Of a stretch of 64,000 nt of DNA, positions 50,817 through 63,469 are shown in pieces. The DNA lies in contig NC_092526.1 in assembly GCF_037038585.1 (NCBI RefSeq), forward strand, positions 35,539,501-35,603,500. The letters run 5' to 3'. The translations under genes and the position numbers were made by a program. Below the pieces are notes generated by a model. It did not search any database. It was not told the origin of the DNA and worked only from the letters and a program-made list of their open reading frames with translations. Positions within the stretch are counted from its first letter, which is position 1. Each line of letters begins with the position of its first letter. Source of the stretch: Patagioenas fasciata. Lineage: Eukaryota > Chordata > Aves > Columbiformes > Columbidae.

Positions 50817-53800
50817 GCAATATTTAAGCAATGAGGTGAACTTCTCAAATAGACTAAGTTTTAACCTGGGTTGATAACTTGAACTGGTCTCAAAGCATTA
50901 ACCCCACACGCCTTGCCTGCACCTGTCTCAGTTGTCTACAGCAGATATGACCAAGCTGCACAAAACCATGTACTGTAAAGATATCCATGCTTACCTTGGC
51001 AAAGGCGAGGTAATTCATGTAGAGTCACTGGAGTTGGACTATTCCTGGTACCAACTTGCTCTGCTGTGACTACCTGACTTGTTGGTCTGAAATGTAGCCC
51101 AGGAAAGGGAACAGCAGGAGGTCAGAGACACATGACCTATGTGGAAATGTTAAAGCAAGCCACGGTAAGTCCACCACCTAAATAAATGGCAAACATGGGG
51201 ACAGACTGTGAAGTCACACATACCAGTGGAAGCAAGGGAAAAATCAGTTTGAACAATGCTAAACTCCATGGGTTTAAAGCATCATGCTGATCACACTGGG
51301 ATCACACCTACCAAACTACCTGGTCAGATTTACCTTAGACTTATCTGTGTCAATCTGAAAAGCGTATCTGAAAAGTAATTTATAATCATCATCTGAAATA
51401 AGCATAATCTTCTCCCATTCTACCCTCCAAACCTTCTATACTTAAACTTTTCACTTATGGTCTCTGTGCACTCATCCTTTTACAGAAAAACTATCCTAAA
51501 GGTCAAGATAGTTGGAGAAATATAAGCTCTTGCATATGGAGGAGAAGACAGCTCTATCACATTCCTCTTAAGACTCATTCGTCACCATTTTTGGACCAAT
51601 GGGCCATGAAACTCAGCAGTTTGCCCAGGTCCTGCCATCATGAAGACTGAGGGCTGCCCCTTTCGTCCTCCTGGAAGCAAACCTAGATGGTGTGGGTTCA
51701 CATCTGACCTGCAGATGTGAGGGATAGTGAATAATCCTGCTTCTCTGTTCTGCTGCTAGGAGCTTAAATAGGGCTGGTTTTCACAAAAGCCAGACTGCTC
51801 CCTTATAACGCCCTATAGCATGCAGGCTCTGGCTGCAAAATGCCTTGTTGCCACCTAAGATCTCCCCTTCTCCAGGGCAGTAAGAAGTCAGACAAAGAAT
51901 CTGCAAGAGTTAGAAAGGGCAAGGGGCCAAATCAACCCAACTACAGAGTTTCTGTGGCTACACTTCAATGCTAAGGATTACCGTGAAAGATTTGTGCTTG
52001 GTTACACAGGAGCCAAATGAAGAACCAGGTTTTTAGTTTCTGTGTGTTTGTGTGTGCATGGACATGGGGAAGTTTATTCTCTTTATTTGTGGGTTTCACT
52101 GGTATTTCCACTGAAAAGGATGGTGCTTTGAAGCTGGAGACTGGGTATGTTCCTTAAGAACTGGGGTTGATTCCAGAATGCAATTATATTATTAATACAA
52201 ATAAAGCATGACATTTCCTACTACAGCACATCCAGAAGGAATTTTTACACAGTTTTTTAGACTCCAGAGTCACTTCAGCCCAATGCAGGCAGTCAGTCAC
52301 TCTGGAAAACCAGCTGCACAGAAGAGCAAAGACTAGTTAAAAGAATGCAGTGTTTAAATTTTCATTTTTTAAAGAAGTGACTTTCCTTTGTATTGCTTCA
52401 CTGACTTTCAGTGAGCTGAATAGATTAAGTTACTGCATCATAAGCAATAGTTGAATTACGATCATGAACATACTTTTCTTTGGTGAACTTGTAGAGAAAA
52501 TGAATACCATTTTTCCACATACCTGAGAAATAAAAGCACTTGTGGAGAGGAATCTCTCCCACAGGGAACCCTTGTGTACTTTGCAGTAGTATTTTATTAA
52601 GAGCTGGAGAGTTCAAAGGTCTCACAAATGTAAGTTTTCAATTAGCTTTCCATTGTGTCCCAAACAGTCTCTAAATACTCAACTAAACTTTAATCCAATC
52701 ACTTGATTTGACTCCAAGCATGATTTATCTTTTAATCATCATCTGTTCAATGAGGGAGAAAAGCAAACTTGTTCTTGGCCCATCATGACTCATACATGAT
52801 TTTACTGCGATCAGAGTTGTGTTTTCCTTTTGGCTGATGCCTTGGCAATTGCAAGCATTGGCTTTGGCTTTCTATTTAGGTATGATCTTTCCTGCTCATT
52901 TCCCCACCTCCCCAAAATGTTGAACAGCACTGAATGTTTGTCTTTTATACCTTTTCCCACTGAGGCATGTGATTTTTTTTTCCAGTATCTCGATGTTGTA
53001 TTAATCAAAAGTGTCTGCTATTTGACCTGCACTCAAAACACAAAATGTGTTTCAAAAAGGGGCTCACTATTTTAAACAAATGGCATTTTCTTGGAAGGAC
53101 ATATTACACAGAGAGCAAAACAACAGTAAGACACAAAACAGCCAGTACCTTCTGGGCATCCACCAAGAGCTCAGCTGTTGGAGCTGGGGCAACGGTGTTT
53201 CCTAGCAGAAACAGCCTGATGAGATTTAATCCTTCCTCCATGTGGCTTGCTGGCCTCCTGAGCTCGTACTTGTGGCATCCCTCAGTTTCTCCATCTGAAA
53301 ACAAGATTTTTATGCAGCACCTTTATAATACTGTTTCGTCTTTCGTAAGTTCTCCATAACAGCTGAATGTTACATTGCCAGCACATCACCTAGGTAAGTT
53401 CTCTGGGAGAACTGCACACTTCCAGTTGGCCCCCTTGGAGCTGCACCAGTCTGCTCACCAGCCACAGCTACACCATTTAATGACCTACCTCCCAGAAGCA
53501 TTCCAGCCATGTGCTTCTGCCTTCATGCAGCAGCCACAGTGAAATGCATCTCTCCAGCTAAAATACGGAATGAACCCAACCTTTGCCCATGAATGGCATG
53601 AACTGCAGAGCCTTTGAGGTCTGGAAGTGTTGTGCAATGTCTTCCCATACATTATTATTCATGTCAGTGGCTTGTGCAACTCACGGTTCCAGCTGACAGC
53701 AGGGGCAGAGTTTGCAAAAAGCTGCTCTCACCGCAATTCGCTGGCTGCCCAGAACCGAGAAGCGGCAGAACTCCCCAGAGCATACAGGTTTCCGAAGAGA

Positions 53801-54525
53801 TTTCCCATCAAACTCTTCCTCACTGCAGCTAGAAATTTCAGACAAATTCCTTGAAAGCTGACTCAAAATTTGATGCAAGGTTAATAGTGTTTGATAGTCT
53901 GCTCTACGTGCCAAGTTTTGGAAACAGCAGGTTTCATGAAAAGCTCTTTTTTTGTTGTTTTTGTTTGAGGTTTTCTTTGGTTCTTTTTTTTTTTGATGGC
54001 TGGGGTGGAACAGAATACATACATACAGACTGAAGACAACTAGCCTCCCCAAATGCAATCTGATGGAAAATGCATTCAGATGAAAAAGACCCGAAGGTAA
54101 TGTCAGAACCTAATTGACCAATTCTGCTAGGCAGCAGCAGATACTTGTCTATGGGTTTCTCTGATGTAGCCAGTACTGGATGCTGATGGAAAGAGCACAG
54201 GAATCTGCTCATGCTAGTAATTTCCCTGGCATCCTCTCCCAGCTTCCAACAACCTGCAATTTACGGACTTTTGGAGCTGTGACTGGTTCAAGCTGGGGTT
54301 CTCTTTACCATTATTAGAAATGTCAGTGCTGCTTGGCTCATGGCTTTGAGATACAGCCTGAGTATCTGGGAAGCAAAGGAGACATACATAGGTATGCCAA
54401 AGAAACCATGCATTTGCAGAAACTCCCATGCCCAAGGTTTCAGTAAATGGATTTGCTAGTTGGGCTTGGTAAATAAGGACTCAGGTAACCTGAATGTAGG
54501 AGTAGTTAAATTTATACAGCCCTAA

Positions 54526-54597
54526 ATTACCTTCAGCCCTTTGAAGGCAACCATGAGGCTGATGTGGCCCCCAGTGAAAATGAGTTTCACACCCCTG
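54526..54597 (-). mobile_element. hAT-like DNA transposon end
   Basis: Read on the minus strand from 54597, the sequence begins CAGGGGTGTGAAACTCATTT and continues into a GGGGGCCACATCAGCC block. This is the CAGGGGT-type terminus and first 40 bases seen in old hAT-family repeats of amniotes. The opposite end was not found and the inner boundary is uncertain. Recognition is from memory of the family. Confidence 0.5.
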
Positions 54598-57500
54598 GAC
54601 TAGAGGATCTTAACGATTCCCTTCTGGTTTCAAATATTACGAAAAATCTCTTGTTGATGAATTCATAGAGCAGGACTTCACACTTGGGATCCTAGAAGAT
54701 GGGCAGCCACCAAAGTGGATCTAAACACTTCACTTTTCATGGTGTGAGACTGCACTCAAGCTGCTGGCAACGGCTCTCAGGTCTTCCACTCTGATGCGCC
54801 TTTGTTTACCACTACCTCTTTCTCTCATGCAGTCAAGTAATAATAACCTTGTTCTTCTGCAGATTGCCCCAGAAAACTGTGCCACTGCTAATCACCACAG
54901 GGTGGGAAGGGAGAGAGTTTTCCAGACCAGTTTGTCATTGTGGCTGGTACTTGATCTTGTTCCCAGATTTCTGACTTTTCTCTCTTGATTTCTTAGAGAT
55001 GTTTCTGCAACACAAAACAACCCACTGGAAAACAAAACAAACAAATAAAAAAAACCAACAAAAACCAAGACACATCATGATAACGTGGTGTGACAGCTCT
55101 CCATTAGAAACAGGTTTTGTGCCTGCTCAGTCCTGCTACTTTGTCCACTGAGTCAAACAAGGCTACGAAGCACACGTAAGGTGGTTGGTAGCAGCCAGGA
55201 AGAACCACCTCCCACATGTAGAGAAAGACTGAAGCATCTCACACAAGCAGAAGTTTTCCTGTTTTATGCTGCAAACATGAGCTGGCTTTTCATAAAGCAG
55301 CAACAGTCAGCAGTCAAACAGACATCACTCTGTAAATCGGCCTGAGAGACACTTGTTTTCAAACCCAGGGTCCCCAAGGCAGGTTTATGAGGTGCCACCT
55401 GCATGATTAACAAGTCCCAAGGACCACTGCGTAGGCGCAGCAAGCAGGAGAGGAGCTGGGGACCAGCTCCCGGCCTGGCCAGAGCCCTGCCATCAACCAT
55501 GCCAGCCTGGACTTCAAGCTCTGCTTTCTGCTCCAGTGCACAGCGACTTCCCCAGGCTCCAAAATCTCACCAAGATGACACATCAATGAAAAACATCATG
55601 AGATTTCTGACAGAGGTGCGAGCTGGAGCTGCACCAGCATAAGTCTCTCCTCTCTGTCCCATTCTTTTGGCTGGGCTCAGCTGTGTCTTCGCATCAGCTC
55701 TCTCGCTGGGAAAGCAGAAAGGCTAATGAAGAAATTAGCCTCAGTACATGTATGGGAGACAGAATTTGGGGTCTGTTTTGGGTCTTTAAAAAATATTTTT
55801 TCATTAAATCAAGGCCACAAGATAAGAAGAAAGAAAGGAAAGGCAGAAGCCCAACAGGAATGGATAAACTTTGCTTCTAAAGACTGTTTATGCACTTTGC
55901 AGAACATATGTTCTACAATGGTTTTGCAGAAAGACTGAGATTTGCTTTCCTCAGGAAGAAAGCAGCAGAATTATTTTCTTAGTTTCTGGCTGGCTGAGTG
56001 CTGACTAAACTCACTGTTCTGACGATATCCAGATTTTAAAGCACTTACTCATGAACAGGAGCAAGGTTACCTAAAGTCGCTGCTTTGAGAAAGCCAAATA
56101 AGACCACTACTAACAGCACGAGATGTGACACAAATAGCAGTTTTTTCCTGTCCCTGGAAATATTTCTCATTGGTTTTGGAGCCAGGCTATTCATGGGCAC
56201 TATCTGCAATCCCTGGAGGCAGCGCTATGTTAACCTTACCAGGAGTATGTTTCAGACAGATGAAGAAGACACCGTGAAGCGCAGCACAAGCAGCCTTCCT
56301 AAGGCCACTGCAAAGAGCACCACTTTCCTCCAGAAGCCCCCATGAGCACTCCCTTTCCCTTGAGATCAAAACAGCACAGTTGTTTCCCAAAGACAACCAT
56401 TCGCTCAACTGAACAATCATCACAACCTCCATTGCAGTGACTTGGATGAGGAACTATTTGGCAGTAACAGTCCAGAGGTCATCCCCCAACTCATAAAAAG
56501 CTCTGTGAAAAGGGGGAAACCACGAGTGAGTGCTTTTATTAGACAAAATACCTTCCTTCTCCTGGAGACTGGGATTAATTTTCCACAACTACGCAAACAC
56601 CCTGCAGAAAGGTTAAAGTGAATTTGTTCACTTTTAAGCACCAAAGACTTCTAAAGCAAAGACTGCCTTGACTAGTTTATACTAATAATGAAATAAATCA
56701 AAGTTATATTAACAATCATTCACCAGTGCGTTCCTCCACAAAACTTGACATCTGATGTTTCTACCCTGTGAATAATAAAGGTCCTGTTAACTTTTTCACT
56801 TAAAATCAACATCCTGCATGTGCTATGAAGGTTTCATTTCACAATTATTTGAGCATCTCAGACATAGCCATTATCCCTTTGAAATTCTCTTGCCCTGGAA
56901 ATCCTTGTTCTGCTTTTCATTACATTGTTACATTTGCTATTGTTTTAGGTTAAAAAGCAGCACATTCCACTGTTAAATGATAATACTTGCACTTTTCTTG
57001 CCCCCAGAACTTCATGAACAACATGCCCAGTAGTTCAGGTATCCCAGGGGTGACATGTGGCTCAAAAGAACATATAGGAGCTCAGTGGACCAGCCTTTAG
57101 CTGTGGCTGTAAGGAACTCAACCAGCCAATTACAAGGCCATCTCAGGTCCTGGAGATCCCTCTTGTGTAGCTGTAGTTTGGCAGAGCCATTACTAACACA
57201 CGTTGAGTGAGCCACACCACCAGGAGCTGCACTCTCCCAACTCAGACAAACTATCCCCAAGATTTGTGGCATCTTTTATATGGTCTTCTCTGTTCATCTG
57301 GGATCCGATTCCCAGCTCTGATAATGTGCACAGTATAACACTGGATTAGCAGCAACAAGACAATGGACTTGTACTTTGGAGTCATCTAATTTTAAAGTAA
57401 AGCATCTGATCCTTTCTACATCTGTTCTTTGTCCAGACCAAAGACTGGCTCCCTTTATTAAGCAATTAAAGATGGTAAAAACAAGCTTAAACTAAATTCC

Positions 57501-60500
57501 CAGGAGAAAAAAAAAAAAAGCGCCACCACTTTGCCAGAACCGGAAGGTTTTGCTTATTCCATTAAAAATGCCATTATGAAGGCTTCCCAACTACGTCTGA
57601 AATAAGGCCAATGGGACAAGAAGGGTAGAGAAAGATTTACCTCCAAAATAACTTCAGGAAACCCTGTTACCTTTGAAAGATACAGGTATGGAGGAACAGC
57701 TTTCAGCTGCTAAAGCAGTGGAAAACAAGACCAACCTACAGTGGCAATATTCCCTGAAAGCAAGTTTTCACCCAAAATTCTATGAAAAAGGCAAAAGCCC
57801 AGAGTCTGCCTGGTGTGGATTTGTTTAGATGACAGACAAGGAGTCAGAACTGAAGAAGGTAGTTCCCAGGGAGATGTAGATATCTGGACCTGGAAGAGTT
57901 CAAACCCAAACGATCAGGGCTCCATTGTTTAACAAAGACAAACCCAGGACATAGTTTCTGACTCAAGAATTTGCTTTCATTAGACCCTACTGATTAAAAA
58001 TGATTGGGAGCAAACGTTATTTCTGGATCCCTCTGGGTTTGAAGAGGTTTGTGGTTGAACAGATCTTGAAATTATACTAACATATCTTAATTGACAGTAA
58101 CCCCCCTCAATGTGGTACCCATGTCATCTTGTTCCCAGCTGGAGACTCCTTCACCCACGTCTTGCAGTCAAATGTAAAATTAGCCCAATTAGCTGGACAT
58201 TCCCTCTTTATCTGACAAACACAGTTGCAGAAACACTGGGAGTGCAACAGGTCTGAAGTTGTGGTAAGGGTTGCTTATATGAGGGATGGGAACCTCAGCT
58301 GCTCTTCTGAGACCTAACCTCTTTTCTATCTGGTTTTCTAAGGGGAAATCTTCTCTTGCTTTTCTCTCTTTCTTCCCCTACTCTTCCCCCTTCTGTTTTG
58401 TCCAGAGTCTAAGAGAGCCAAATTCCCCTTGAATGCACTAAAAGTAGGTTTGCTGGAACATCTGCTCTCCATCTGTGGAGCCAGACATATCCCCAGGCAA
58501 CACTATTAGCAGTGATGGATCTGGAAGGGAACATTAAGCACTGAAGAAGCATCTGCTGAGAAAGAGGAACCCAGCACATAAAACTAACCATGTTATTTGC
58601 TGAGCCTCCTTGCCGCTACCCCTTACTCCCAGTGGACAACAACTGTGTCCTCCAGAGCCCTGTTCAGAAGACCTGCTGTTCTCTTGCTGATTTTGATATT
58701 TGCAACTCTCTTGTATTTATGTCTAAAGTGGCCAAATGAGCACTACTAAGTGCTCAGTTAAACAGTGACTGGAGAGCCATAGAAGCATCTAAAAGAGAAT
58801 TTGAAATCTGGGAACTGCAGAACATCCATGGGAGGCCAACAACACAGCAGCAGCACTGTAGAGGTGTTTTGGGTAGAGGTGCTTCAGCATGCAGAGGCAA
58901 GGAGCTCAGGCAGGAAGGCTTTTCTGCTGTTTTCTGTATAGCTAAGCCCAAATATGCTTACAGGGGTGTAGGAGGGACTGCTGGGACCAGGCATGCAGCC
59001 TCACTGCTGGCTCTGGAGACTGTAGTAAGTTGTTTTGTTTGGGAATATTGGTGGTACATGATGCTGGAAAATAGAATTATATGATTTAAAAGAAACCATT
59101 GCAGAATGAGTTCTGCATGGACTGGCCCACGTTCAAGTCTCAGCTCTGCCACCTGTGATGTGGCCATTCCCTTCTCCACTCCTGCATCCCATCCTGACCT
59201 GTAGCTGGCCATTTGACCCTTGTTTGAATTTATCTGGAGCAGAAGCCGTCTGTCATCACAGGCTTTCACAACACCAATATTTTGTTCTCGAGTATGTTGG
59301 TATCACAACAAATTATTTACTTTGTACAAAACCAGTGCAAACTTTGTGCCCTGACAGACACATGCTCATTATTTAACTGCTATTTACCCTGTCAGTTATT
59401 CAGATGTGGTATTTTCATTTGTCTAGCACATTCACAGATAGTGGGTTCCTTATTCAATATGAACAACAAGAAGAAAAAATGATGGTCCCAGAGTATCATA
59501 CAGGGTGTGTACACATACACAGGCACGCCACAAGAAGAGCCAGAGGCCACAAATGCATTGCAAAGAGCAAGTTTTGTTTTAGTTACCTCTCTACTGGCGG
59601 ATCTCCAAAGTCGCACCTGAGCTCCCAGGCAGAGGTGACACCAGCGGGGACATAGGCGCTGGTAAATTCAGCCCTGCTGGAAGATCCCTGGGCTGGCTGA
59701 GCTCGCCTGTATTTCAAGGCTTCAAGCAGGTGCAGCCTCCCACTCTTCCTCACAACAAAGCAGGAATCTCAGACACAGTGATAAGGTGCCTAGAGTTTCT
59801 GACAGCCCTATGTTATTTAACACAGAGATTCTACTCATCAAGCACACAAGGTCAGTAAAGCCATTAGAGTGATCTATGTGCTTTTTCTATAGACAGGTGC
59901 AAGTCACTTGAGCGTATTTACGTTTAACTACCTTCCTCTCCAACCTTGCACTACATTCCCATACACAGGGCAACGTTCTCATATCAAATCTTTGCAAAAA
60001 CCTTCCCTGCAGCAGTTTTCTATTGCCTTAAACTTCCTAAAGCAGGTAGAATTGCCGCAAGGCAAAATCCTAGGTTCCTAAGAAGAGTTATTAATAGCCT
60101 ATGCCCTATCTTAAAATAAATCCCTCTATTCACAGAGTAAAGCTACCATACAATGGACTGCACCCTAAGTCACTGTTAGATGGAGGACCTGACCATCCTT
60201 CTACATCTGTTGAAAATGCAGGTTATTTTCTGCTCTCTGGCTCTTTACCTGAAGCTATTGAGATTTGTGACTTCAACTGTCCTATCAGGAAGCTGTCTCT
60301 GGCTCATGAACTTCACAGCAGACATCTCTTGAAACTTCACAAAGCAGCAGGACAAGTCTGTGCCTGAAGCCAAGTATTTGATTATGTGTCTTGATATAAT
60401 TTCTTTATGACATGCTCCAGGAAAAGCATTTGGGCTTCCTCTGACTTAAAACATGCTGCCATTTCATTCATTTAAGTCCTTAAAATATCACTTAAACTAC

Positions 60501-61211
60501 TTCTAAATGAATTTAAACATTGACTTAGGTATCGCAGAAATCAAAAGCACCCACTTACATTGTGCACTTGCTTCAAGTTCTGGTGGTGCTTAAAACCTTC
60601 CAGCCTATTTTTCCAGCATCCCTGTGATGCTGGACACCTGTTACTCTCCCAGTTTCCAGCACTTCTCAAGATGTGGTCCACCTGGTCCACCATTCTAGGA
60701 CTTAACCCATTGTGGTAATTCCAGCTGCTGCTATTTTTCAGTGCTTGGTATGGTCCAAGGCAGACCAACAAATGTCTGTGTCACCCACAAAATGTGTAAT
60801 TTAAGTGTGAATCAGAAAATGCAGTAACCAAATGAGGTGGTGTTGGCTTACTTTGTATGAAGTACCACTATGTTCCAATTTAACACAGCATCCCACATCT
60901 TTATCCCAACCATTCTCTTGCTAGAAGTGCAGAAGATGCCACTAACTTCTGCTGTCAAAGAGAACAGAATCATATGTTTCTGACAGCATTATAATGGGGT
61001 TTTGTTTGTCTAACCATAGGAGAATATGGGGCTATTAACACTTTACCAAAAAGATAAAGGACTGTAATTTGTTTCTTCCTCCAACCACTCCTAACCAAAA
61101 CCAACAACAATAACAAGAAAATCCTACTCTAAATAGCAAGTGGAGAGACTGAACTTGTGGAAGAGCTCAATAACTGCTTCAATTTATCTTCTAGGAGAAA
61201 GTAAATAGAAA
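54598..61211. other. Non-coding upstream flank of the bHLH gene
   Basis: No open frame resembles a known protein. An A13 run lies at 57.5 kb. This segment would hold any proximal and mid-range enhancers of the bHLH gene, but none can be named from sequence alone. Confidence 0.5.
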
Positions 61212-61275
61212 ATTAATTATCTGTTGTTACATTCATTCATACGGGTTTGCAGTCAACAGCTAATAAAAAGAGAAG

Positions 61276-61291
61276 CACGTGTACTAATTAG
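61276..61291 (+). promoter_or_regulatory. Paired E-box CACGTG and homeodomain palindrome CTAATTAG
   Basis: CACGTG (61276-61281) is followed two bases later by CTAATTAG (61284-61291), 65 bases upstream of the TATA-like box. A further ATTAATTA lies at 61212-61219. These are recognisable bHLH and homeodomain core sites in the proximal promoter position of a developmental regulator. Such short motifs are common by chance, so function is only suggested. Confidence 0.25.
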
Positions 61292-61340
61292 TTTTGAGCA
61301 GAGAAGAATAGGATCATTCCCCTGCTGAGTAGCCATGAAG

Positions 61341-61348
61341 TATTTAAA
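61341..61348 (+). promoter_or_regulatory. TATA-like box candidate for the bHLH gene
   Basis: TATTTAAA lies 196 bases upstream of the chosen ATG. Transcription starting about 30 bases downstream would give a 5' UTR of roughly 170 bases with no intron needed. The sequence just before the ATG (TTGGTGCAG at 61532-61540) also looks like a splice acceptor, so an upstream non-coding exon remains possible. The motif match is seen; its function is inferred. Confidence 0.3.
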
Positions 61349-61543
61349 TTGTGACTCCCACTTGGGTTTGCAACTGGGGAAACCTTGGTGATAGTCTTCT
61401 TCAAAGACATAACCAAGTTTCCCCTACCTCTGATACGTTTTGGGGTGAGGTGTGGTTATTAATGAAATTAGGATCTCATTTTCCTGATAACCAATTTAGT
61501 CTGAAGTTGTAAATATTTCCATTCACTTGTTTTGGTGCAGAGG

Positions 61544-62024
61544 ATGGAAGAACTTTCTTACAGCTTTGAGCAGGAAGATTGCACCCCAGAATTTCTCTTC
61601 TGGGGCCAGGCAGATCCCAGCGTTCAGCTGGACAACCTCCTGCTGGACTGCTCCTCTCTGGTAGACCAGTTCTCCCCTTGGCCATCCCCTGTGTGCCCCC
61701 CTACCCTGGAGGAGGTGACAGGGGTAGCTGAACCAGACAGCTTCCCGCCACCCCCCGGACACCCCCACCACCGCCACGCCGCCAACATCCGCGAGAGGAA
61801 GAGGATGCTCAACATCAACGCGGCCTTTGATGAGCTCAGGTGCCATGTACCCACCTTCCCCTATGAGAAGCGCCTCTCCAAAATCGACACGCTCCGGCTG
61901 GCCATCGCATACATTGCACTTCTGGGCGAGATCCTCGCCTCCGGGTGCGATCCCAAATCCTACGTGGAGCAGTGCCTGAAGAACGGTTTGCAGAGCCAAC
62001 AGCAGGCGACCTGGAACACCAGTG
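61544..62024 (+). CDS. Fer2-like / PTF1A-FERD3L group bHLH transcription factor, coding exon 1
   Basis: This exon encodes residues 1-160 of a 172-residue nuclear class II bHLH factor, a family that binds E-boxes as a heterodimer with E-proteins. The bHLH spans about residues 78-131. The basic region NIRERKRM (81-88) contains the E-box-contacting Glu84 and Arg87. Helix 1 is about 89-100, the short loop includes PTFPYEKR (103-110), and helix 2 [17 protein letters not shown] is 111-127. NIRERKRM and VPTF resemble FERD3L, whereas FPYEKRLSK and IDTLRLAI resemble PTF1A. The acidic tract of FERD3L is missing. The N-terminus is acidic and aromatic, followed by a Pro-rich linker (about 45-75) and a His-rich turn. 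The ATG has A at -3 and G at +4. The frame is open upstream to 61505 but has no earlier ATG. The exon ends at a consensus donor, G|GTGAGT. PTF1A has about 328 residues and FERD3L about 166. Assignment to the family is firm; assignment to Fer2 specifically is inference. Confidence 0.93.
61744..61968. other. Local CpG-rich segment within bHLH exon 1
   Basis: By eye there are roughly 20 CpG dinucleotides in about 225 bases, covering the end of the Pro-rich linker and the bHLH. Flanking sequence has very few. This is typical of a GC-rich coding exon or small CpG island at a developmental gene. It also explains the long antisense open frame over the same bases. Confidence 0.7.
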
Positions 62025-63469
62025 GTGAGTGAACAAAGGGTTGTGTCTTCAGGGATCACAGCGACGTTTTGGGTGGCCAGTGGGAGTGAATCCATCTGAT
62101 TGCTTTTGAACATCCAGTTGTCACATTCAAATGGCTCTGACAACATACAATTTACCTTCAAAAAGAGTAGCTAAATAATGGCACAATAAAAACAAAACAA
62201 CAAAATCCAATCTTTTCTTCTTTTATGTATCTTTTTCTTAAAAAGAAAAAGACCAACTTACTGAGCTCATGGGACTGGTTCCTTTTACAAGCAGGATTAA
62301 AGATTTTGTTTATTCTCAGAATAGACTTTAGACTTTTTTTTAATTCTGTGAAAAATTGTTCTTTTATAATGCAAGCTGATGAAGCCTCTAGAGATTTCTT
62401 TTATTTTCAAGTTGTCTTTAGCTTATATCTGATAAAAACACCTGGCTTTGAACATAAACAGAATCTCATTTCTTAAAATACATATGTTCAGGTAACTAAG
62501 AGTTTCTCAGAGATATTACAGGTTAACACTGAGAACCACAATACAGTGCACTCAAACTTCAGATTTGTTTCAAAATACAGGGGAGCAAATGCCTATTTGC
62601 AATTTACATTGTTGTATAACTATTTCTATTTTAAAGTGAAAGACAGTTATTTTGTTTGGTTGTACTTAATCCTGATCTATGTGGGATTGAACTTTGTGCT
62701 TCCTTCTATAAGAATATGTTGTTTCATCAGTCTACTGTATGGTGAAGATGGGAAATAGCCCATGTGCTCATCTCGGGGCCTGCAGTTTCAGACAGAAAGC
62801 AACAGGTCTAGTGTTACTTGGCAGTGCAAGGAGGAACAAAGGGTGATTTTCAGTAGTTCTTGGAACTTTGTATTTTAAGGTAATTAACCTCCTTTCTAAA
62901 TGTGTCCCTTTGCAGTGTAAGTTCCTTTAGATTTTGTCACTTTTTGGGAATGAGCCTTGAAGCATAGCAGCCTGTAAAAAGTGCAGCATAAGTAGAGAAA
63001 ATTAATTCTAAAAAATATTCCCACTTTATTTCACAGGGAAGCATCAAAGGGACATAGTCTGCAGGGAAAAAGCAATCAGTTCACTTTAAAGGAAAGGTTA
63101 ATTAAGTCTTTTTTCCTGTCCTATTAATTTTCATCACCTACATGACTGGGAAAATGAATCCTGATATACCAGGGATCACAACTCTCTTGAGTACAGAGAA
63201 CATATATGTTTTATTTTCTAGCTGCTTCCATCTCTAATAGATAAACAGGTTTTAAAACAATACAAACAGCTCTCATATATATCACCTCTTTTGTCAGGTT
63301 TCTAGTTAACTAATATTTCTGAAGAGTTCCACTTGGAAAAATCTAAACAAATGAGGCTGATTTTCTGGAGAGGCTGAATAGTTGACTTGTTAAATGCTAA
63401 TTTAAATGCTTTTAAATTAATGTGGTATGTCTTTACTTTGTTTTCCTTTCTCCCTTCTGTTCCGTGCAG
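62025..63469 (+). other. Single coding-region intron of the bHLH gene
   Basis: This intron of about 1.45 kb starts GTGAGT and ends TGTTCCGTGCAG. It is phase 1, splitting Asp161. It is AT-rich with many short T and A runs. I see no convincing extra exon inside it. The short open frames at 62.2-62.8 kb start without ATG and are rich in Phe, Tyr and Leu, as AT-rich noise would be. Confidence 0.8.

Larger units (their letters stand above)
46325..54525. other. Non-coding; AT-rich segment at 50.5-50.8 kb
   Basis: No gene seen. A minus-strand frame at 47431-47183 has several CpGs and protein-like composition; see findings. The 50520-50830 segment is AT-rich with octamer-like ATGCATATGA and ATTAGCA motifs. 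Confidence 0.5.

Noticed and set aside
61523..62161. 212-codon open frame on the minus strand, the longest in the window
   Set aside because: It lies exactly opposite bHLH exon 1. GC-rich codons with few T/A-first triplets on the sense strand leave the antisense frame open. The translation resembles nothing, whereas the sense strand encodes a clear bHLH.
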